NCBI RefSeq assembly: GCF_046614695.1
Contig: NZ_JBKKHQ010000014.1
Span: 1-64,000 of the forward strand
Direction of reading: 5' to 3'
Length of the DNA: 64,000 bases
Source: Pokkaliibacter sp046614695
GTDB lineage: Bacteria; Pseudomonadota; Gammaproteobacteria; Pseudomonadales; Balneatricaceae
Shown here: positions 42,127 through 51,852 of the stretch, piece after piece
Position numbering within the stretch: the stretch's first letter is position 1
Layout: the number at the start of each line of letters is the position of its first letter
Translations under genes and position numbers: made by a program
The notes under the pieces: generated by a model
What the model saw: only the letters and a program-made list of their open reading frames with translations
Databases searched by the model: none
What the model was told of the DNA's origin: nothing

Positions 42127-42312
42127 GCTTATCCTCTCTCATCCGGACTCTAACCGTCGGCTCTGGATTCTGACCAGATCTGCTGACCCTTGCCACTGAG
42201 CTGGTTAAAAAACCTGTCGTGACAAGGCGCTCGCGGGCTCGTCATGGGCTGGCCGAATTGCTGCCCGGATGACCTACCGCCGGTGGGGAATTTCGCCCCG
42301 CCCTGAGAATAA
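42127..42312 (-). ncRNA. FMN riboswitch (RFN element) of ribB
   Basis: Read on the minus strand the leader shows all conserved blocks of the RFN element: CTTATTCTCAGGGCGGGG, GAAATTCCCCACCGGCGGTA, AGCCCGCGAGCG, CAGATCTGGT, ATTCCAGAGCCGACGGTTA and GAGTCCGGATGAGAG, closing with GGATAAG that pairs with the first block. It is nearly identical in layout to the E. coli ribB leader. About 100 bases separate it from the ribB start, room for the expression platform. Confidence 0.95.
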
Positions 42313-42661
42313 GTTGCGAGCGCAAGTTTACTCAGAGTTGCTGCTTCAGGCAAAGCCGCCAAGGGGAGAAAACGCACTGATGCTGCAGCGCCGTCGGCAG
42401 GATGTCGGGCCATGTCGCAAAAACGCCGCATCACGGCGTTTATAAGTATCTGATAGGGTGGGGCGCCCGATATGATCACCTCAGAGTGTTGTGCCAAGCC
42501 CCATGGTTTCGCTGTTTCCTTACAGGATGCACACGTGGGGTGATGTGTTTTCTGCCTGTGCCTGGCTGTCGTTTTTTGACTGCTCCTTGCAGATAACCGG
42601 CCTCATCTGTTTTATGGGCTCGCCAGGGCCCGGCATCCGTCAGAGGAAGGAGTGCTGGTCA
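42313..42661. other. Control region between the ribB riboswitch and soxB
   Basis: About 350 bases without a gene. It should carry the divergent promoters. A hairpin (AAACGCCG at 42421-42428 with CGGCGTTT at 42434-42441) is followed by a T run only on the minus strand. No sox regulator gene is nearby. An apparent frame extending soxB upstream to 42491 is probably untranslated. Confidence 0.5.
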
Positions 42662-43912
42662 ATGCAGCGTTATTCAGGGTTCGGCCTGCTTAAGCATGCG
42701 CTTTCATATCATGAGCAGTGGCAGCGGGTCTGGCGCAATCCAGAACCAAAGAAACAGTACGACGTCATTATTGTCGGCGGTGGTGGGCATGGTTTGGCAA
42801 CCGCCTATTACCTCGCCAAGGAACACGGTATTACTAATGTCGCCGTGATCGAAAAAGGTTGGCTCGGTGGTGGTAATACTGCGCGTAATACCACGATTGT
42901 TCGCTCCAACTATCTCTGGGATGAATCCGCAGCACTCTACGAGCACGCGATGAAGCTTTGGGAAGGCCTGTCTCAGGACCTCAACTACAACGTGATGTTC
43001 TCTCAGCGTGGCGTTTATCACCTGTGCCACACCCTGCAGGATTTGCGTGATGGCGAGCGGCTGGTTAACGCGAACCTTCTGAACGGTATTCCTAATGAAA
43101 TGCTGGAAGTCGATCAGCTGGCCCGGGAAATTCCTGCACTGAACTGCTCTAAAAACACCCGTTACCCGATTCTTGGTGCGACTGTTCAGCGCCGCGGTGG
43201 TGTAGCCCGTCACGATGCGGTGGCGTGGGGCTTTGCTCGTGCTGCAGACAGTCTGGGTGTGGATCTTATCCAACAGACGGAAGTGACTGGCTTCAAGATT
43301 ACCAATGGTGTCGTTGAAGGCGTCGAAACTACACGTGGCTTTATCGGCGCCAATACCGTGGGCTGTGTCACCGCCGGTAACTCTGGCGTCATGGCGGGCT
43401 ATGCAGGTTTTGAACTTCCGGTTGAGTCTCATCCTCTACAGGCCTTGGTGTCCGAACCCATCAAGCCTGTTCTTGACTGCGTGGTTATGTCTAACCACGT
43501 TCACGGCTATTGCAGTCAGTCCGACAAAGGTGACCTGGTAATCGGTGCCGGTATTGATGGTTATAACGGTTATGGTCAGCGTGGCTCCTACAACATTATT
43601 GAGCACACCCTGGCGGCGATTGTGGAAATGTTCCCGACCTTCAGCCGTGTGCGTATGAACCGTCAGTGGGGCGGTATCGTTGATACCACGCCGGATGCCT
43701 GTCCGATCATTTCTGATACCCCGGTAAAAGGTTTGTTCTTCAACTGTGGCTGGGGAACCGGTGGCTTCAAGGCGACTCCCGGCTCTGGCAATGTGTTCGC
43801 CGCAACGCTGGCGAAGCGCGAGGCGCACCCGATTGCCAAACCTTTCTCCATGTTCCGTTTCCACAATGGCGCCCTGATCGACGAGCACGGCGCGGCAGCG
43901 GTTGCGCACTAA
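42662..43912 (+). CDS. soxB: Sarcosine oxidase, beta subunit
   Basis: FAD- and FMN-binding subunit of heterotetrameric sarcosine oxidase, which demethylates sarcosine to glycine, passing the methyl group to tetrahydrofolate or releasing formaldehyde, with H2O2. The 416-residue length from ATG 42662 (AGGAAGGAG nine bases upstream) is the family norm. The FAD motif is GGGGHGLATAYYLA at 39-52. GVARHDAVAWG holds H184, which matches the histidine reported to bind FMN covalently (position inferred). The C-terminal GWGTGGFKATPGSG completes the FAD site. First gene of soxBDAG. Confidence 0.94.
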   Translation: MQRYSGFGLLKHALSYHEQWQRVWRNPEPKKQYDVIIVGGGGHGLATAYYLAKEHGITNVAVIEKGWLGGGNTARNTTIVRSNYLWDESAALYEHAMKLWEGLSQDLNYNVMFSQRGVYHLCHTLQDLRDGERLVNANLLNGIPNEMLEVDQLAREIPALNCSKNTRYPILGATVQRRGGVARHDAVAWGFARAADSLGVDLIQQTEVTGFKITNGVVEGVETTRGFIGANTVGCVTAGNSGVMAGYAGFELPVESHPLQALVSEPIKPVLDCVVMSNHVHGYCSQSDKGDLVIGAGIDGYNGYGQRGSYNIIEHTLAAIVEMFPTFSRVRMNRQWGGIVDTTPDACPIISDTPVKGLFFNCGWGTGGFKATPGSGNVFAATLAKREAHPIAKPFSMFRFHNGALIDEHGAAAVAH

Positions 43913-43927
43913 GGACGAGGATTCATC

Positions 43928-44245
43928 ATGCTGACTATTTATTGTCCTTACTGTAAGGAAGTTCGCGACCAGGAGGAGTTTACTCCCAAGGGGCAGGCGC
44001 ACATTAGCCGCCCGCTGGACCCGATGAACTGCACCGATGAAGAGTGGGGTAACTATGTGTACTTCCGTAAAAACATCAAAGGCGTACAGCAGGAAATGTG
44101 GGTGCATACCCACGGGTGTCGCAAATACTTCAACGTGACACGCGACACTGTGACCTACCAGATTCATGAGACTTACCCCATGGGTGAGCAGCCCAAGGTT
44201 GCCGCTAGCGAGCAGTTAGTGCTGACCAAAGGAGAAGCAAAATGA
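43928..44245 (+). CDS. soxD: Sarcosine oxidase, delta subunit
   Basis: A 105-residue small subunit that binds zinc. The ligands are visible as C6 and C9 in IYCPYC and the His/Cys pair in HTHGCRKYFNVTRDT; HISRPLDP is also typical. Overlaps the soxA start by four bases (ATGA). Start has GAGGA upstream. Confidence 0.93.
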   Translation: MLTIYCPYCKEVRDQEEFTPKGQAHISRPLDPMNCTDEEWGNYVYFRKNIKGVQQEMWVHTHGCRKYFNVTRDTVTYQIHETYPMGEQPKVAASEQLVLTKGEAK

Positions 44246-47200
44246 GCCAGCCTTATCGTCAGGCCAAAGGTGGCCGGATTGACCGCAGCCGGGAAATCAG
44301 CTTTACCTACAATGGTAATCGTTATACCGGCTATCAGGGCGATACCCTGGCATCTGCACTGCTCGCCAACGGGATTGATGTGGTTGGCCGCAGTTTCAAA
44401 TACAGCCGTCCGCGCGGTATTGTCGCCGCCGGTGCAGAAGAGCCGAATGCGATCATGCAGGTGGGCGCATCGGAAGCCACTCAGGTGCCTAACGTGCGTG
44501 CTACCCAGCAGGCGCTGTATGAAGGCTTGGTGTGCTCCAGCGTCAATGGCTGGCCCAATGTCGATAATGACCTGATGGGTTATGTTGGCAAGCTGGGCGG
44601 CAGCATGATGCCTCCAGGTTTTTACTACAAAACCTTTATGTTCCCTGAATCCCTGTGGATGACTTACGAGAAATATATTCGTAAGGCGGCAGGTCTTGGG
44701 CGTGCACCTAAAGAAGTTGATCCTGATATTTACGACAAAATGCATCACCACTGTGAGGTGCTGATTGTCGGCGCTGGTGCAGCGGGCCTGATGGCAGCAC
44801 TCACGGCTTCCCGCGGTGGTGCTCGTGTCATTCTGGCGGATGAGCAGGAAGAGATGGGCGGTGCGCTGCTTCACTCCAGCGAAACCATTAATGGACAGCC
44901 TGCAGCCGAGTGGGTGCAGGCGACAGTGAGTGAGCTGTCGCGCAACCCGGATGTCATGTTGTTGCCACGTTCTACCGTCAATGGTTATCACGACCATAAC
45001 TTCGTGACCATTCATGAGCGCCGAACGGATCACATGGGTGATCGTGCGCCACTGCATATGAGCCGTCAGCGCCTTCATAAAGTGCGGGCGGACTGGGTCA
45101 TTCTTGCCACTGGCGCGCATGAGCGTCCTCTGGTGTATGGCAACAACGATGTGCCCGGCAATATGCTGGCGGGTGCGGTAACGACCTACGTGCGTCGTTA
45201 TGGTGTTGTGCCCGGTAAGAAGCTGGTGCTGATGACCACTAATGACCACGGTTACAACGCGGCACTGGCCTGGAAAGCGGCGGGTGCTGAAGTGGTGGCG
45301 ATTGTTGATACCCGTAATGCCCCGGAAGGCGATCTGATTGACGCTGCCCGTGCTCAGGGTATTCGCATCATGGCAGGCTCTGTTGTGACTGAAATTAAAG
45401 GCAGTAAACGTGTCTCTGCGGCACTGGTTGCGCCTATTTCCAGTCCTTCTGCTACTCAGTCACTGGACTGCGATACGCTGGCCTCTTCCGGTGGTTACAG
45501 CCCGGTGGTTCACCTTTCCTGCCATACCGGTAGTCGCCCTGTATGGGACGATAGCGTGATTGGCTTTGTTCCCGGTGCGCCAAAGGAACAACGTCTTTGT
45601 GCCGGTGCGGTTCAAGGCAAGTTCACTCTGGAAAGTTGCCTGTCTGATGGTATTGAACAGGCCGCCACGGCACTGACCTCACTCGGCAAGGCTGTGCCCT
45701 CTATTGAAGTACCAGAAGTGACTGTGCTGAAAGAAGGAAAAGCCATGGCGCTTTTCCAGGTTCCTCACGCCAAGTCGACTTCGCGTGGACCTAAACAGTT
45801 CGTTGATTTGCAGAATGACGTGACTGCGGCAGGTATCGAGCTGGCGACTCGTGAAGGCTTTGAGTCTATCGAGCACGTGAAGCGTTATACCGCCATGGGC
45901 TTTGGTACGGACCAGGGCAAGCTCGGTAACATCAACGGGATGGCGATTGCTGCCAAAGCTTTGGGCAAAACCATTCCTGAAACAGGCACGACCATTTTCC
46001 GTCCTAACTACACTCCGATCAGCTTCGGTGCGGTAGTGGGTCGTGATGCAGGACACCTGTTTGATGTTAAACGCTACACCGCAATGCATCCCTGGCATCT
46101 GGCAAACGGAGCCTTGTTTGAGGATGTCGGCCAGTGGAAACGTCCCTGGTATTACCCTCAGGGTAATGAAGACCTGCATGCGGCGGTTAACCGTGAATGT
46201 ATGGCGGTGCGTAATGGTGTAGGCATTCTTGATGCTTCCACACTGGGTAAGATTGATATTCAAGGGCCGGATGCCCGTGAATTCCTCAACCGCATTTATA
46301 CCAACGCCTGGCTGAAGCTGAATGTTGGCAAGTGTCGCTATGGCCTGATGTGTCATGAAGACGGCATGGTCTTCGATGACGGTGTCACCTCCTGTCTGGG
46401 TGAAAACCACTTCCTGATGACCACCACAACGGGCGGTGCTGCAGGGGTGTTGGACTGGCTGGAACTGTGGCATCAAACCGAGTGGCCGGAGCTGGATGTC
46501 TACTTCTCTTCAGTGACTGATCACTGGGCGACCATGACCATTTCAGGCCCCAAAGCACGTAATCTGCTGGCGGAGCTGACTGACGACATTGATCTGGACA
46601 AGGATACCTTCAAGTTTATGGACTGGCGTGCCGGTACTGTGGCTGGCGTTCCTGCCCGTGTCTTCCGAATCAGTTTCACCGGTGAGCTTTCCTATGAAAT
46701 TAACGTACAGGCCAACTTTGGTCTGGCGGTCTGGAAAAAGCTGTTTGAGCATGGTGAAAAGTACAACCTGACGCCTTATGGCACTGAAACCATGCACGTT
46801 CTGCGTGCTGAAAAGGGCTTCATTATTGTCGGTCAGGATACTGATGGTTCTGTCACTCCCCATGATCTCAACATGTCCTGGGCTGTCGGTAACAACAAGC
46901 CGTTCAGCTTTATCGGTCAGCGTGGCATGCAGCGTGAGGATTGCTTGCGCGATAACCGCAAACAGCTGGTAGGCCTTGTTTGCACCAATCCGAAGGATGT
47001 ACTGCCTGAAGGTGCTCATTTGGTCGATGATCCGAACCACCCAAAACCGATGCCCATGCTGGGGCATGTGACCTCGAGTTATTACAGCGCTAATCTGGAT
47101 CAGGGCATTGCCATGGCACTGATTAAAGGTGGTCTGAAACGTATGGGTGAAAAGGTATATGCGCCGCTGCGTGATGGTCGAGTCCTTGAGTGCGTGATTA

Positions 47201-47247
47201 CTTCTTCTGTCTTCCTGGATCCTAAAGGAGATCGTCAGAATGTCTGA
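44242..47247 (+). CDS. soxA: Sarcosine oxidase, alpha subunit
   Basis: The 1001-residue subunit holds NAD+ and the tetrahydrofolate site. An N-terminal 2Fe-2S-like fold lacking iron ligands (FTYNGNRYTGYQGDTLASAL, FKYSRPRGIV), an NAD-binding Rossmann domain with LIVGAGAAGLMAAL, a second dinucleotide-binding part, and from about residue 600 a GcvT-like aminomethyltransferase domain including HPWHLANGALFEDVGQWKRP and GKIDIQGPDAREFLNRIY. Overlaps soxD by four and soxG by eight bases. Confidence 0.94.
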   Translation: MSQPYRQAKGGRIDRSREISFTYNGNRYTGYQGDTLASALLANGIDVVGRSFKYSRPRGIVAAGAEEPNAIMQVGASEATQVPNVRATQQALYEGLVCSSVNGWPNVDNDLMGYVGKLGGSMMPPGFYYKTFMFPESLWMTYEKYIRKAAGLGRAPKEVDPDIYDKMHHHCEVLIVGAGAAGLMAALTASRGGARVILADEQEEMGGALLHSSETINGQPAAEWVQATVSELSRNPDVMLLPRSTVNGYHDHNFVTIHERRTDHMGDRAPLHMSRQRLHKVRADWVILATGAHERPLVYGNNDVPGNMLAGAVTTYVRRYGVVPGKKLVLMTTNDHGYNAALAWKAAGAEVVAIVDTRNAPEGDLIDAARAQGIRIMAGSVVTEIKGSKRVSAALVAPISSPSATQSLDCDTLASSGGYSPVVHLSCHTGSRPVWDDSVIGFVPGAPKEQRLCAGAVQGKFTLESCLSDGIEQAATALTSLGKAVPSIEVPEVTVLKEGKAMALFQVPHAKSTSRGPKQFVDLQNDVTAAGIELATREGFESIEHVKRYTAMGFGTDQGKLGNINGMAIAAKALGKTIPETGTTIFRPNYTPISFGAVVGRDAGHLFDVKRYTAMHPWHLANGALFEDVGQWKRPWYYPQGNEDLHAAVNRECMAVRNGVGILDASTLGKIDIQGPDAREFLNRIYTNAWLKLNVGKCRYGLMCHEDGMVFDDGVTSCLGENHFLMTTTTGGAAGVLDWLELWHQTEWPELDVYFSSVTDHWATMTISGPKARNLLAELTDDIDLDKDTFKFMDWRAGTVAGVPARVFRISFTGELSYEINVQANFGLAVWKKLFEHGEKYNLTPYGTETMHVLRAEKGFIIVGQDTDGSVTPHDLNMSWAVGNNKPFSFIGQRGMQREDCLRDNRKQLVGLVCTNPKDVLPEGAHLVDDPNHPKPMPMLGHVTSSYYSANLDQGIAMALIKGGLKRMGEKVYAPLRDGRVLECVITSSVFLDPKGDRQNV

Positions 47248-47881
47248 GCCAAGTGTAAAAATTGCTGTGATGGAACAGCGTGGTCCGGCAAGCCTGGCTG
47301 AGTCTCCTTTGCATCATGTGCAGTTAGGCGAACTTGCCGCTCGCCCCGGTCAGCGTGGCGGCGTTACTTTTCGTGAGCATGCCTTGCTTGGGCATTTGGT
47401 GCTGCGCGGTAAGGCGGATAATCCATCCCTGAGTGCTGCGGTTAAGTCCGTGTTGGGTCTTGATCTGCCTGGCGAACCACTGAGCTCAGTGGCCAATGAC
47501 AAAGCCACCCTGTGTTGGGTATCTCCTGACGAGTGGTTACTGCTGGTACCCGGTGAGGACGCCTTCACCGTCGAGTCTTCTCTTCGCGAAGCGCTACAGG
47601 GCCATTTCGCGATTGTGAATAACAGTGGTGGTCAAACGCTGATTGAACTGTCGGGGCCTGATGCCATCAATGTGCTGAAAAAATCCAGCTGCTACGATGT
47701 GCATCCCGCGCACTTTCCTGTTGGAAAATGTGTGACGACCCCTTTTGCCAAAACCACCACACTGCTGCGTAAAACAGGGGAAGAGTCGTACACTCTGACC
47801 ATTCGCCGCAGTTTTGCTGACTATGCCTGGTTATGGATTCAGGATGCGTCACTGGAGTATGGACTGGTCATCGCTGACTAA
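47240..47881 (+). CDS. soxG: Sarcosine oxidase, gamma subunit
   Basis: A 213-residue subunit related to the C-terminal half of GcvT. Typical blocks are GELAARPGQRGGVTFRE-like N-terminal region, LCWVSPDEWLLLVPG, VNNSGGQTLIELSGPDA and VLKKSSCYDVHPAHFPVGKC. Starts inside the end of soxA. Ends the operon before a strong terminator; purU, folD and glyA, often next to sox genes, are not here. Confidence 0.92.
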   Translation: MSEPSVKIAVMEQRGPASLAESPLHHVQLGELAARPGQRGGVTFREHALLGHLVLRGKADNPSLSAAVKSVLGLDLPGEPLSSVANDKATLCWVSPDEWLLLVPGEDAFTVESSLREALQGHFAIVNNSGGQTLIELSGPDAINVLKKSSCYDVHPAHFPVGKCVTTPFAKTTTLLRKTGEESYTLTIRRSFADYAWLWIQDASLEYGLVIAD

Positions 47882-47894
47882 TGGTAGTGCATAG

Positions 47895-47924
47895 AAAACG
47901 CCTCCTTCGGGAGGCGTTTTTGTT
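47895..47924 (+). terminator. Terminator of soxBDAG
   Basis: AAAACGCCTCC and GGAGGCGTTTT form an eleven-pair stem with a TTCG tetraloop, followed by T residues, 14 bases after the soxG stop. Confidence 0.93.
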
Positions 47925-48054
47925 TATGTCATTTGCAGGATAGCTTCAGCATTGGAAATAGGGAGGACTCCATAAATGTGGGGCTTTATCGATCGAGGGA
48001 GAGGGTAGGGCAGAACGGAGTGTACGTAGGCTAGATGCACTCTTGGTGCAATAC

Positions 48055-48081
48055 AAAAAGCCCACCTAAGGTGGGCTTTTG
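48055..48081. terminator. Terminator after opgH
   Basis: AAAAGCCCACC and GGTGGGCTTTT form an eleven-pair stem with a tiny loop; the minus-strand side is followed by CTTTTTG. It ends the opgGH transcript and could also catch read-through from sox. Confidence 0.88.
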
Positions 48082-48109
48082 ATTATGAAGCAGAGCCAGC
48101 AGTTGGCGA

Positions 48110-50305
48110 TTAAATCGGGTCTTGTTTGATATGGCGTGTCGGAATGCTCGCCAGCTTGATAAACAGGCTGGGGGTAGACAGCACCATGGACTTCTCTTTA
48201 TCGCTTAGGAAGCTGACGGCTTCCTCAATAGTTTCTGCCTCTTCGATTTTCATGTTCGCCATAGCTTCCGGAGCTTCAAACTCGCCACGTGGACGTAAAG
48301 GCACGGCATCAACCAGCGTCAGATGAGTTTCCACCAGTACCGGATGAGTTGCGAGTTCTGCCAGCGTTGGGCTGGTTTTTACGGCTTCGCGGTATTGATC
48401 GACCACTTCATCCATTTTTAGGCGGATGGCTGGCGGTGCTTTTTCCTCTGGTGTGCGCATGATGCCTGCTTTCTTGAACCAGCGGCCAACGCTCTGTGAA
48501 CCTGTGAACATCGATAAGGGCACCGACAAGAGCATACCCACCAGAGCAGGTGCCAACCAGGCCAAGAGATCCAGCGAGTTCAGATAAGCCGCGGCGGTGA
48601 GGAAGATACCCATGGCCATGTGCCAGCGATGGCGAAAGAACAGGTCCGCCCAGGGCATGCTTCCATCATCACGACGCTGTGGGTTCCAGCCACTGTCACG
48701 GCCAAGCAGGATAGAGAATACTGCGCCACTGTGAATCAGCATCATAATTGGGGCGACCAGTGCAGACAGTATAACTTCAACAAGGAAGCTCAGTAATAGA
48801 CGGAAGAAGCCACCAGCCTGTTTGCGCTGTTTGTTGTCCACCATAAAGGCCAGCAAGCCCAATACCTTGGGGCCGAATAATATGATCATGGTGAAGAAGA
48901 ACAGCTGTAAGGCGCGCGCAGCATCCATACGGGGCCATGAGGGGAACAGCGAGAACTCATCCGTGAAGTATTCCGGACGAATAAACTGTGCTTGTAGCGA
49001 CAGTGCCAGACCGGCAAGAATCAATGCCAGCCACAGCGGTGAGGAAAGGTACGACATGATGCCGGTCAGGTGGTGAGTCCGGCTGACCCAATGTAAACCC
49101 TTGGCGCCCACTACGCGGGAGTGCTGCAAGTTACCCTGACACCAGCGGCGGTCACGAACCGCAAGGTCAATAATGGAAGGAGGGCTTTCCTCATAAGAGC
49201 CTGGCAGGTCATCCGCAATAATGATGCTCCAGCCAGCGCGTCGAATCAGGGATGCTTCTACAAAGTCATGACTGAGAATATGACCGCCAAAAGGAGGTTT
49301 GCCGGGAAGGTCCGGAAGGCCTGCACTATCCATAAAGGCCTGACGGCGAATGATGGCATTGTGTCCCCAGAAGTTGCCTTCCTTATGAACCCACCAGGAT
49401 AGGCCGGTACCGACCACAGGGCCATAAGTGCGTGAAGCGAACTGCTGTAAACGCGCAATCAGGGTGGTGCCATTGATCAGGTTGGGAATGGTTTGAATCA
49501 GTCCTGCATCCGGGTCGGCTTCCATGCGTCGCGCCAGCTGGATGATGGTGTCGGCTTCCATCAAACTGTCGGCATCAAGCACCAGCAGATGCTCGTAAGC
49601 TTTACCCCAGCGGCGGCAGAAGTCTGCCACATTACCGGCTTTACGGGCGGTATTTTTGCGACGACGGCGATAGTAGACCCGCGACTTACTGCCCAGACGC
49701 TCACGAATCGTCAGAAGACAGGCTTCTTCCTGCAGGGCGATATCCGGGTCGGTGGTATCGCTAATAATAAACCAGTCAAAACTGTGGCCTTCCCCAGCTT
49801 CATTCAGCGCTTCCGCCATCGCCTCGATGGAGGCAAAGATACGGTGGGGCTCTTCGTTGTAGGTTGGCATCAGGATCGCTGTTTTGGTGCTCAGGGCAGT
49901 CTCTATACGTGAGTACGGACGGTTCGCTCGCATCACCACACAGAGAAAACCAATGATTGAGCTACTGAAAGCCACGGTGATCCAGCTAAAGGTGAGGGCA
50001 AACAGGCCCAGAATCACATACTGAATGAAGGTGATTTCTGCCAGAGAAATAACACCGTACATTTCATTGATGCCATACACAGAAATCGCCAGGGCGCTGC
50101 CAAGCACCAACAGTCTGCGCCATGCGGAGGATTTGACGCCGCGCGGGTTAACACTCTTGCGGCGTTGTTCCTTGCCAAATTGGCGAAGATTCTGCGGAGG
50201 CATTGCCCCCGGAGTTTCCTCTGGCGTGCCGGGCTCGGCATGAGGCAAATTTACGTCCAGAGCAATATGCTGGCGTTGGCTCAGTTCGTCCATCGGTACA
50301 TCCAT
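48110..50305 (-). CDS. opgH: Glucans biosynthesis glucosyltransferase H
   Basis: Inner-membrane GT2 processive enzyme making beta-1,2-glucan backbones from UDP-glucose. After two N-terminal membrane segments (about 65-125) comes the catalytic domain: MPTYNEEPHRIFASIEAMAE-type start, VLDADSLMEADT (DxD), HDFVEAS, and DRRWCQGNLQH (the R/QxxRW motif), then about six membrane segments. At 731 residues it is shorter than E. coli OpgH, lacking some C-terminal sequence. Start at 50305 overlaps opgG by 25 bases; M5 at 50293 is an alternative. Confidence 0.92.
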   Translation of the reverse strand: MDVPMDELSQRQHIALDVNLPHAEPGTPEETPGAMPPQNLRQFGKEQRRKSVNPRGVKSSAWRRLLVLGSALAISVYGINEMYGVISLAEITFIQYVILGLFALTFSWITVAFSSSIIGFLCVVMRANRPYSRIETALSTKTAILMPTYNEEPHRIFASIEAMAEALNEAGEGHSFDWFIISDTTDPDIALQEEACLLTIRERLGSKSRVYYRRRRKNTARKAGNVADFCRRWGKAYEHLLVLDADSLMEADTIIQLARRMEADPDAGLIQTIPNLINGTTLIARLQQFASRTYGPVVGTGLSWWVHKEGNFWGHNAIIRRQAFMDSAGLPDLPGKPPFGGHILSHDFVEASLIRRAGWSIIIADDLPGSYEESPPSIIDLAVRDRRWCQGNLQHSRVVGAKGLHWVSRTHHLTGIMSYLSSPLWLALILAGLALSLQAQFIRPEYFTDEFSLFPSWPRMDAARALQLFFFTMIILFGPKVLGLLAFMVDNKQRKQAGGFFRLLLSFLVEVILSALVAPIMMLIHSGAVFSILLGRDSGWNPQRRDDGSMPWADLFFRHRWHMAMGIFLTAAAYLNSLDLLAWLAPALVGMLLSVPLSMFTGSQSVGRWFKKAGIMRTPEEKAPPAIRLKMDEVVDQYREAVKTSPTLAELATHPVLVETHLTLVDAVPLRPRGEFEAPEAMANMKIEEAETIEEAVSFLSDKEKSMVLSTPSLFIKLASIPTRHIKQDPI

Positions 50306-51852
50306 GTCTCAGCTTTGCGGGCATCATCAAATTTCAATTCAAGGCGAAGCTCTGCCAATTCGGCACCACCAGGGTCCATTTGGAAAGTCACACGGTAACC
50401 ACCGGTTTGAGGGTTCTCACGAACGCTGACATTGCTGATGTTACCCTGAGAGCTTTTAACGGTGGCGTGGGGTAAGGTTTGCGGCATCGGCACCGACTGG
50501 TCCGGAATGGTGTAATCCACAACGAAGGTGCGTTTGTTATCCTGCTGGGTTGGATTGACCCGGCCGCTGCGCGTTGAATAGACACGGGCTTCACCGGGAG
50601 CAATGGTCGGACCGGTTCCCCAGCTCAGACGATAAGAGTAGTTAAAAGAGGTACCAGCTTTGATCGGCGTGCCGGGGGCCCAATAAGCGATGGTGTTGTC
50701 ATGAATCTGGGCATCGGAAGGAATCTCAGTCAGTACCACTGCACCTTTACCCCAGTTGCCCAGAGGTTCAATCCAAAGGCTGGGGCGTGACTGGAAGTTG
50801 GCATCCAGATCCTGATAGTTCACAAAGTTGCGGGCGCGCTGCATCAGGCCAAAGCCCATCGGTGCGGTGTCCTGAAATGCGCTGATCTGCAGCTTGGTGG
50901 GATTGGCCAGTGGGCGCCATAGGCGTTCACCGCGACCGTTCAGCATCAAAAGACCATCCGAGTCATGAACCTGTGGACGGTAGTCATCAATATTCGCGCG
51001 GTCATTAGCCGAGAAAAGGTACATGCTTGTCTCGGGAGCCAGACCCACTTTGGTTAAATCCGTGCGGGGGAAAAGTGTGGCTTCAACATCCATAGTGGTG
51101 TTGGTGCCAGGGCGAATGGTAAAGCGGTAAGCACCGGCAACACTTTTGCTGTCCAGCAGTGCATTAATGACGATGGAGTTGGTGTCCTGGCTTGGTTTCT
51201 CAATCCAGAAGGCACGGTAGATCGGAAACTCTTCACCTTCAGGGTCCGCGGTTTTTATCGCCAGTCCACGAGCAGACATGCCAAATACCTGATTTTTAGC
51301 AACCGCCCGGAAGTAGGTGGCGCCAAGGAAAATTGCGGTATCTTCATAGGTGTCAGGACGATTCAGCGGGCTTTTGAGGCGGAACCCGGCAAAGCCAATG
51401 TCCTGCGAAGGTAATGGCGTCGTCAGATTCTCTCCGGTTTTGAACATGGCCGGGTCATAGGCCAGATGACGAGCTGCTCCATCTTCGACCAGTGCAATCT
51501 CTACCGGGTCTTTGTAAATACCGCCACGGTGATAGAGCTCCAACTCAAACGGGAGGTTTTGTCCGGCCCAGATGGCTTTGGTGGGATCAAACCTGATGTC
51601 GCGATACTGCTTGTTGCTCAGGTTGCTGAGTGACTCAGGTAAGTCCGCGCGCGGAGGTTTGTAAGCACTGGAGGCCAGCTTGCGCGCCAGATCTATAACA
51701 GTATCCCGGCTGAACTTACTGTTGGTGGCCAGGTCGTCATTCTCTGCGGCATGTGCGGTGGTGCTGACAAGCATCAGCAGGGCAAGCCCATTGAGTAACC
51801 AGCGTGTCATTCCCTTTTGCGCCAGGCTGCTACCTGCAATCTGTCCTAACAT
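50281..51852 (-). CDS. opgG: Glucans biosynthesis protein G
   Basis: Periplasmic protein needed for osmoregulated periplasmic glucan assembly and branching. The 523 residues begin with a signal peptide (hydrophobic WLLNGLALLMLVST, cleavage after AHA near residue 35). The mature protein shows YRDIRFDPTKAIWAGQNLPF, FRLKSPLNRPDTYEDTAIFL and GRGERLWRPLANPTKLQIS, all standard for OpgG/OpgD. First gene of opgGH. The start could also be the ATG of MTRWLL at residue 15, which would make a tidier signal peptide. Confidence 0.93.
   Translation of the reverse strand: MLGQIAGSSLAQKGMTRWLLNGLALLMLVSTTAHAAENDDLATNSKFSRDTVIDLARKLASSAYKPPRADLPESLSNLSNKQYRDIRFDPTKAIWAGQNLPFELELYHRGGIYKDPVEIALVEDGAARHLAYDPAMFKTGENLTTPLPSQDIGFAGFRLKSPLNRPDTYEDTAIFLGATYFRAVAKNQVFGMSARGLAIKTADPEGEEFPIYRAFWIEKPSQDTNSIVINALLDSKSVAGAYRFTIRPGTNTTMDVEATLFPRTDLTKVGLAPETSMYLFSANDRANIDDYRPQVHDSDGLLMLNGRGERLWRPLANPTKLQISAFQDTAPMGFGLMQRARNFVNYQDLDANFQSRPSLWIEPLGNWGKGAVVLTEIPSDAQIHDNTIAYWAPGTPIKAGTSFNYSYRLSWGTGPTIAPGEARVYSTRSGRVNPTQQDNKRTFVVDYTIPDQSVPMPQTLPHATVKSSQGNISNVSVRENPQTGGYRVTFQMDPGGAELAELRLELKFDDARKAETWMYRWTN

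Noticed and set aside
42150..42497. 115-codon open frame on the minus strand upstream of ribB
   Set aside because: It covers the FMN riboswitch; the conserved bases are explained by RNA structure, and the product has no protein-like pattern.
42491..42661. N-terminal extension of soxB
   Set aside because: The ATG at 42662 has a strong ribosome site and gives the normal SoxB length; the extension shows no SoxB-like sequence.
44173..45249. 358-codon open frame antisense to soxA
   Set aside because: It mirrors a well-supported gene; the His/Arg/Thr-rich product is typical of an antisense shadow.
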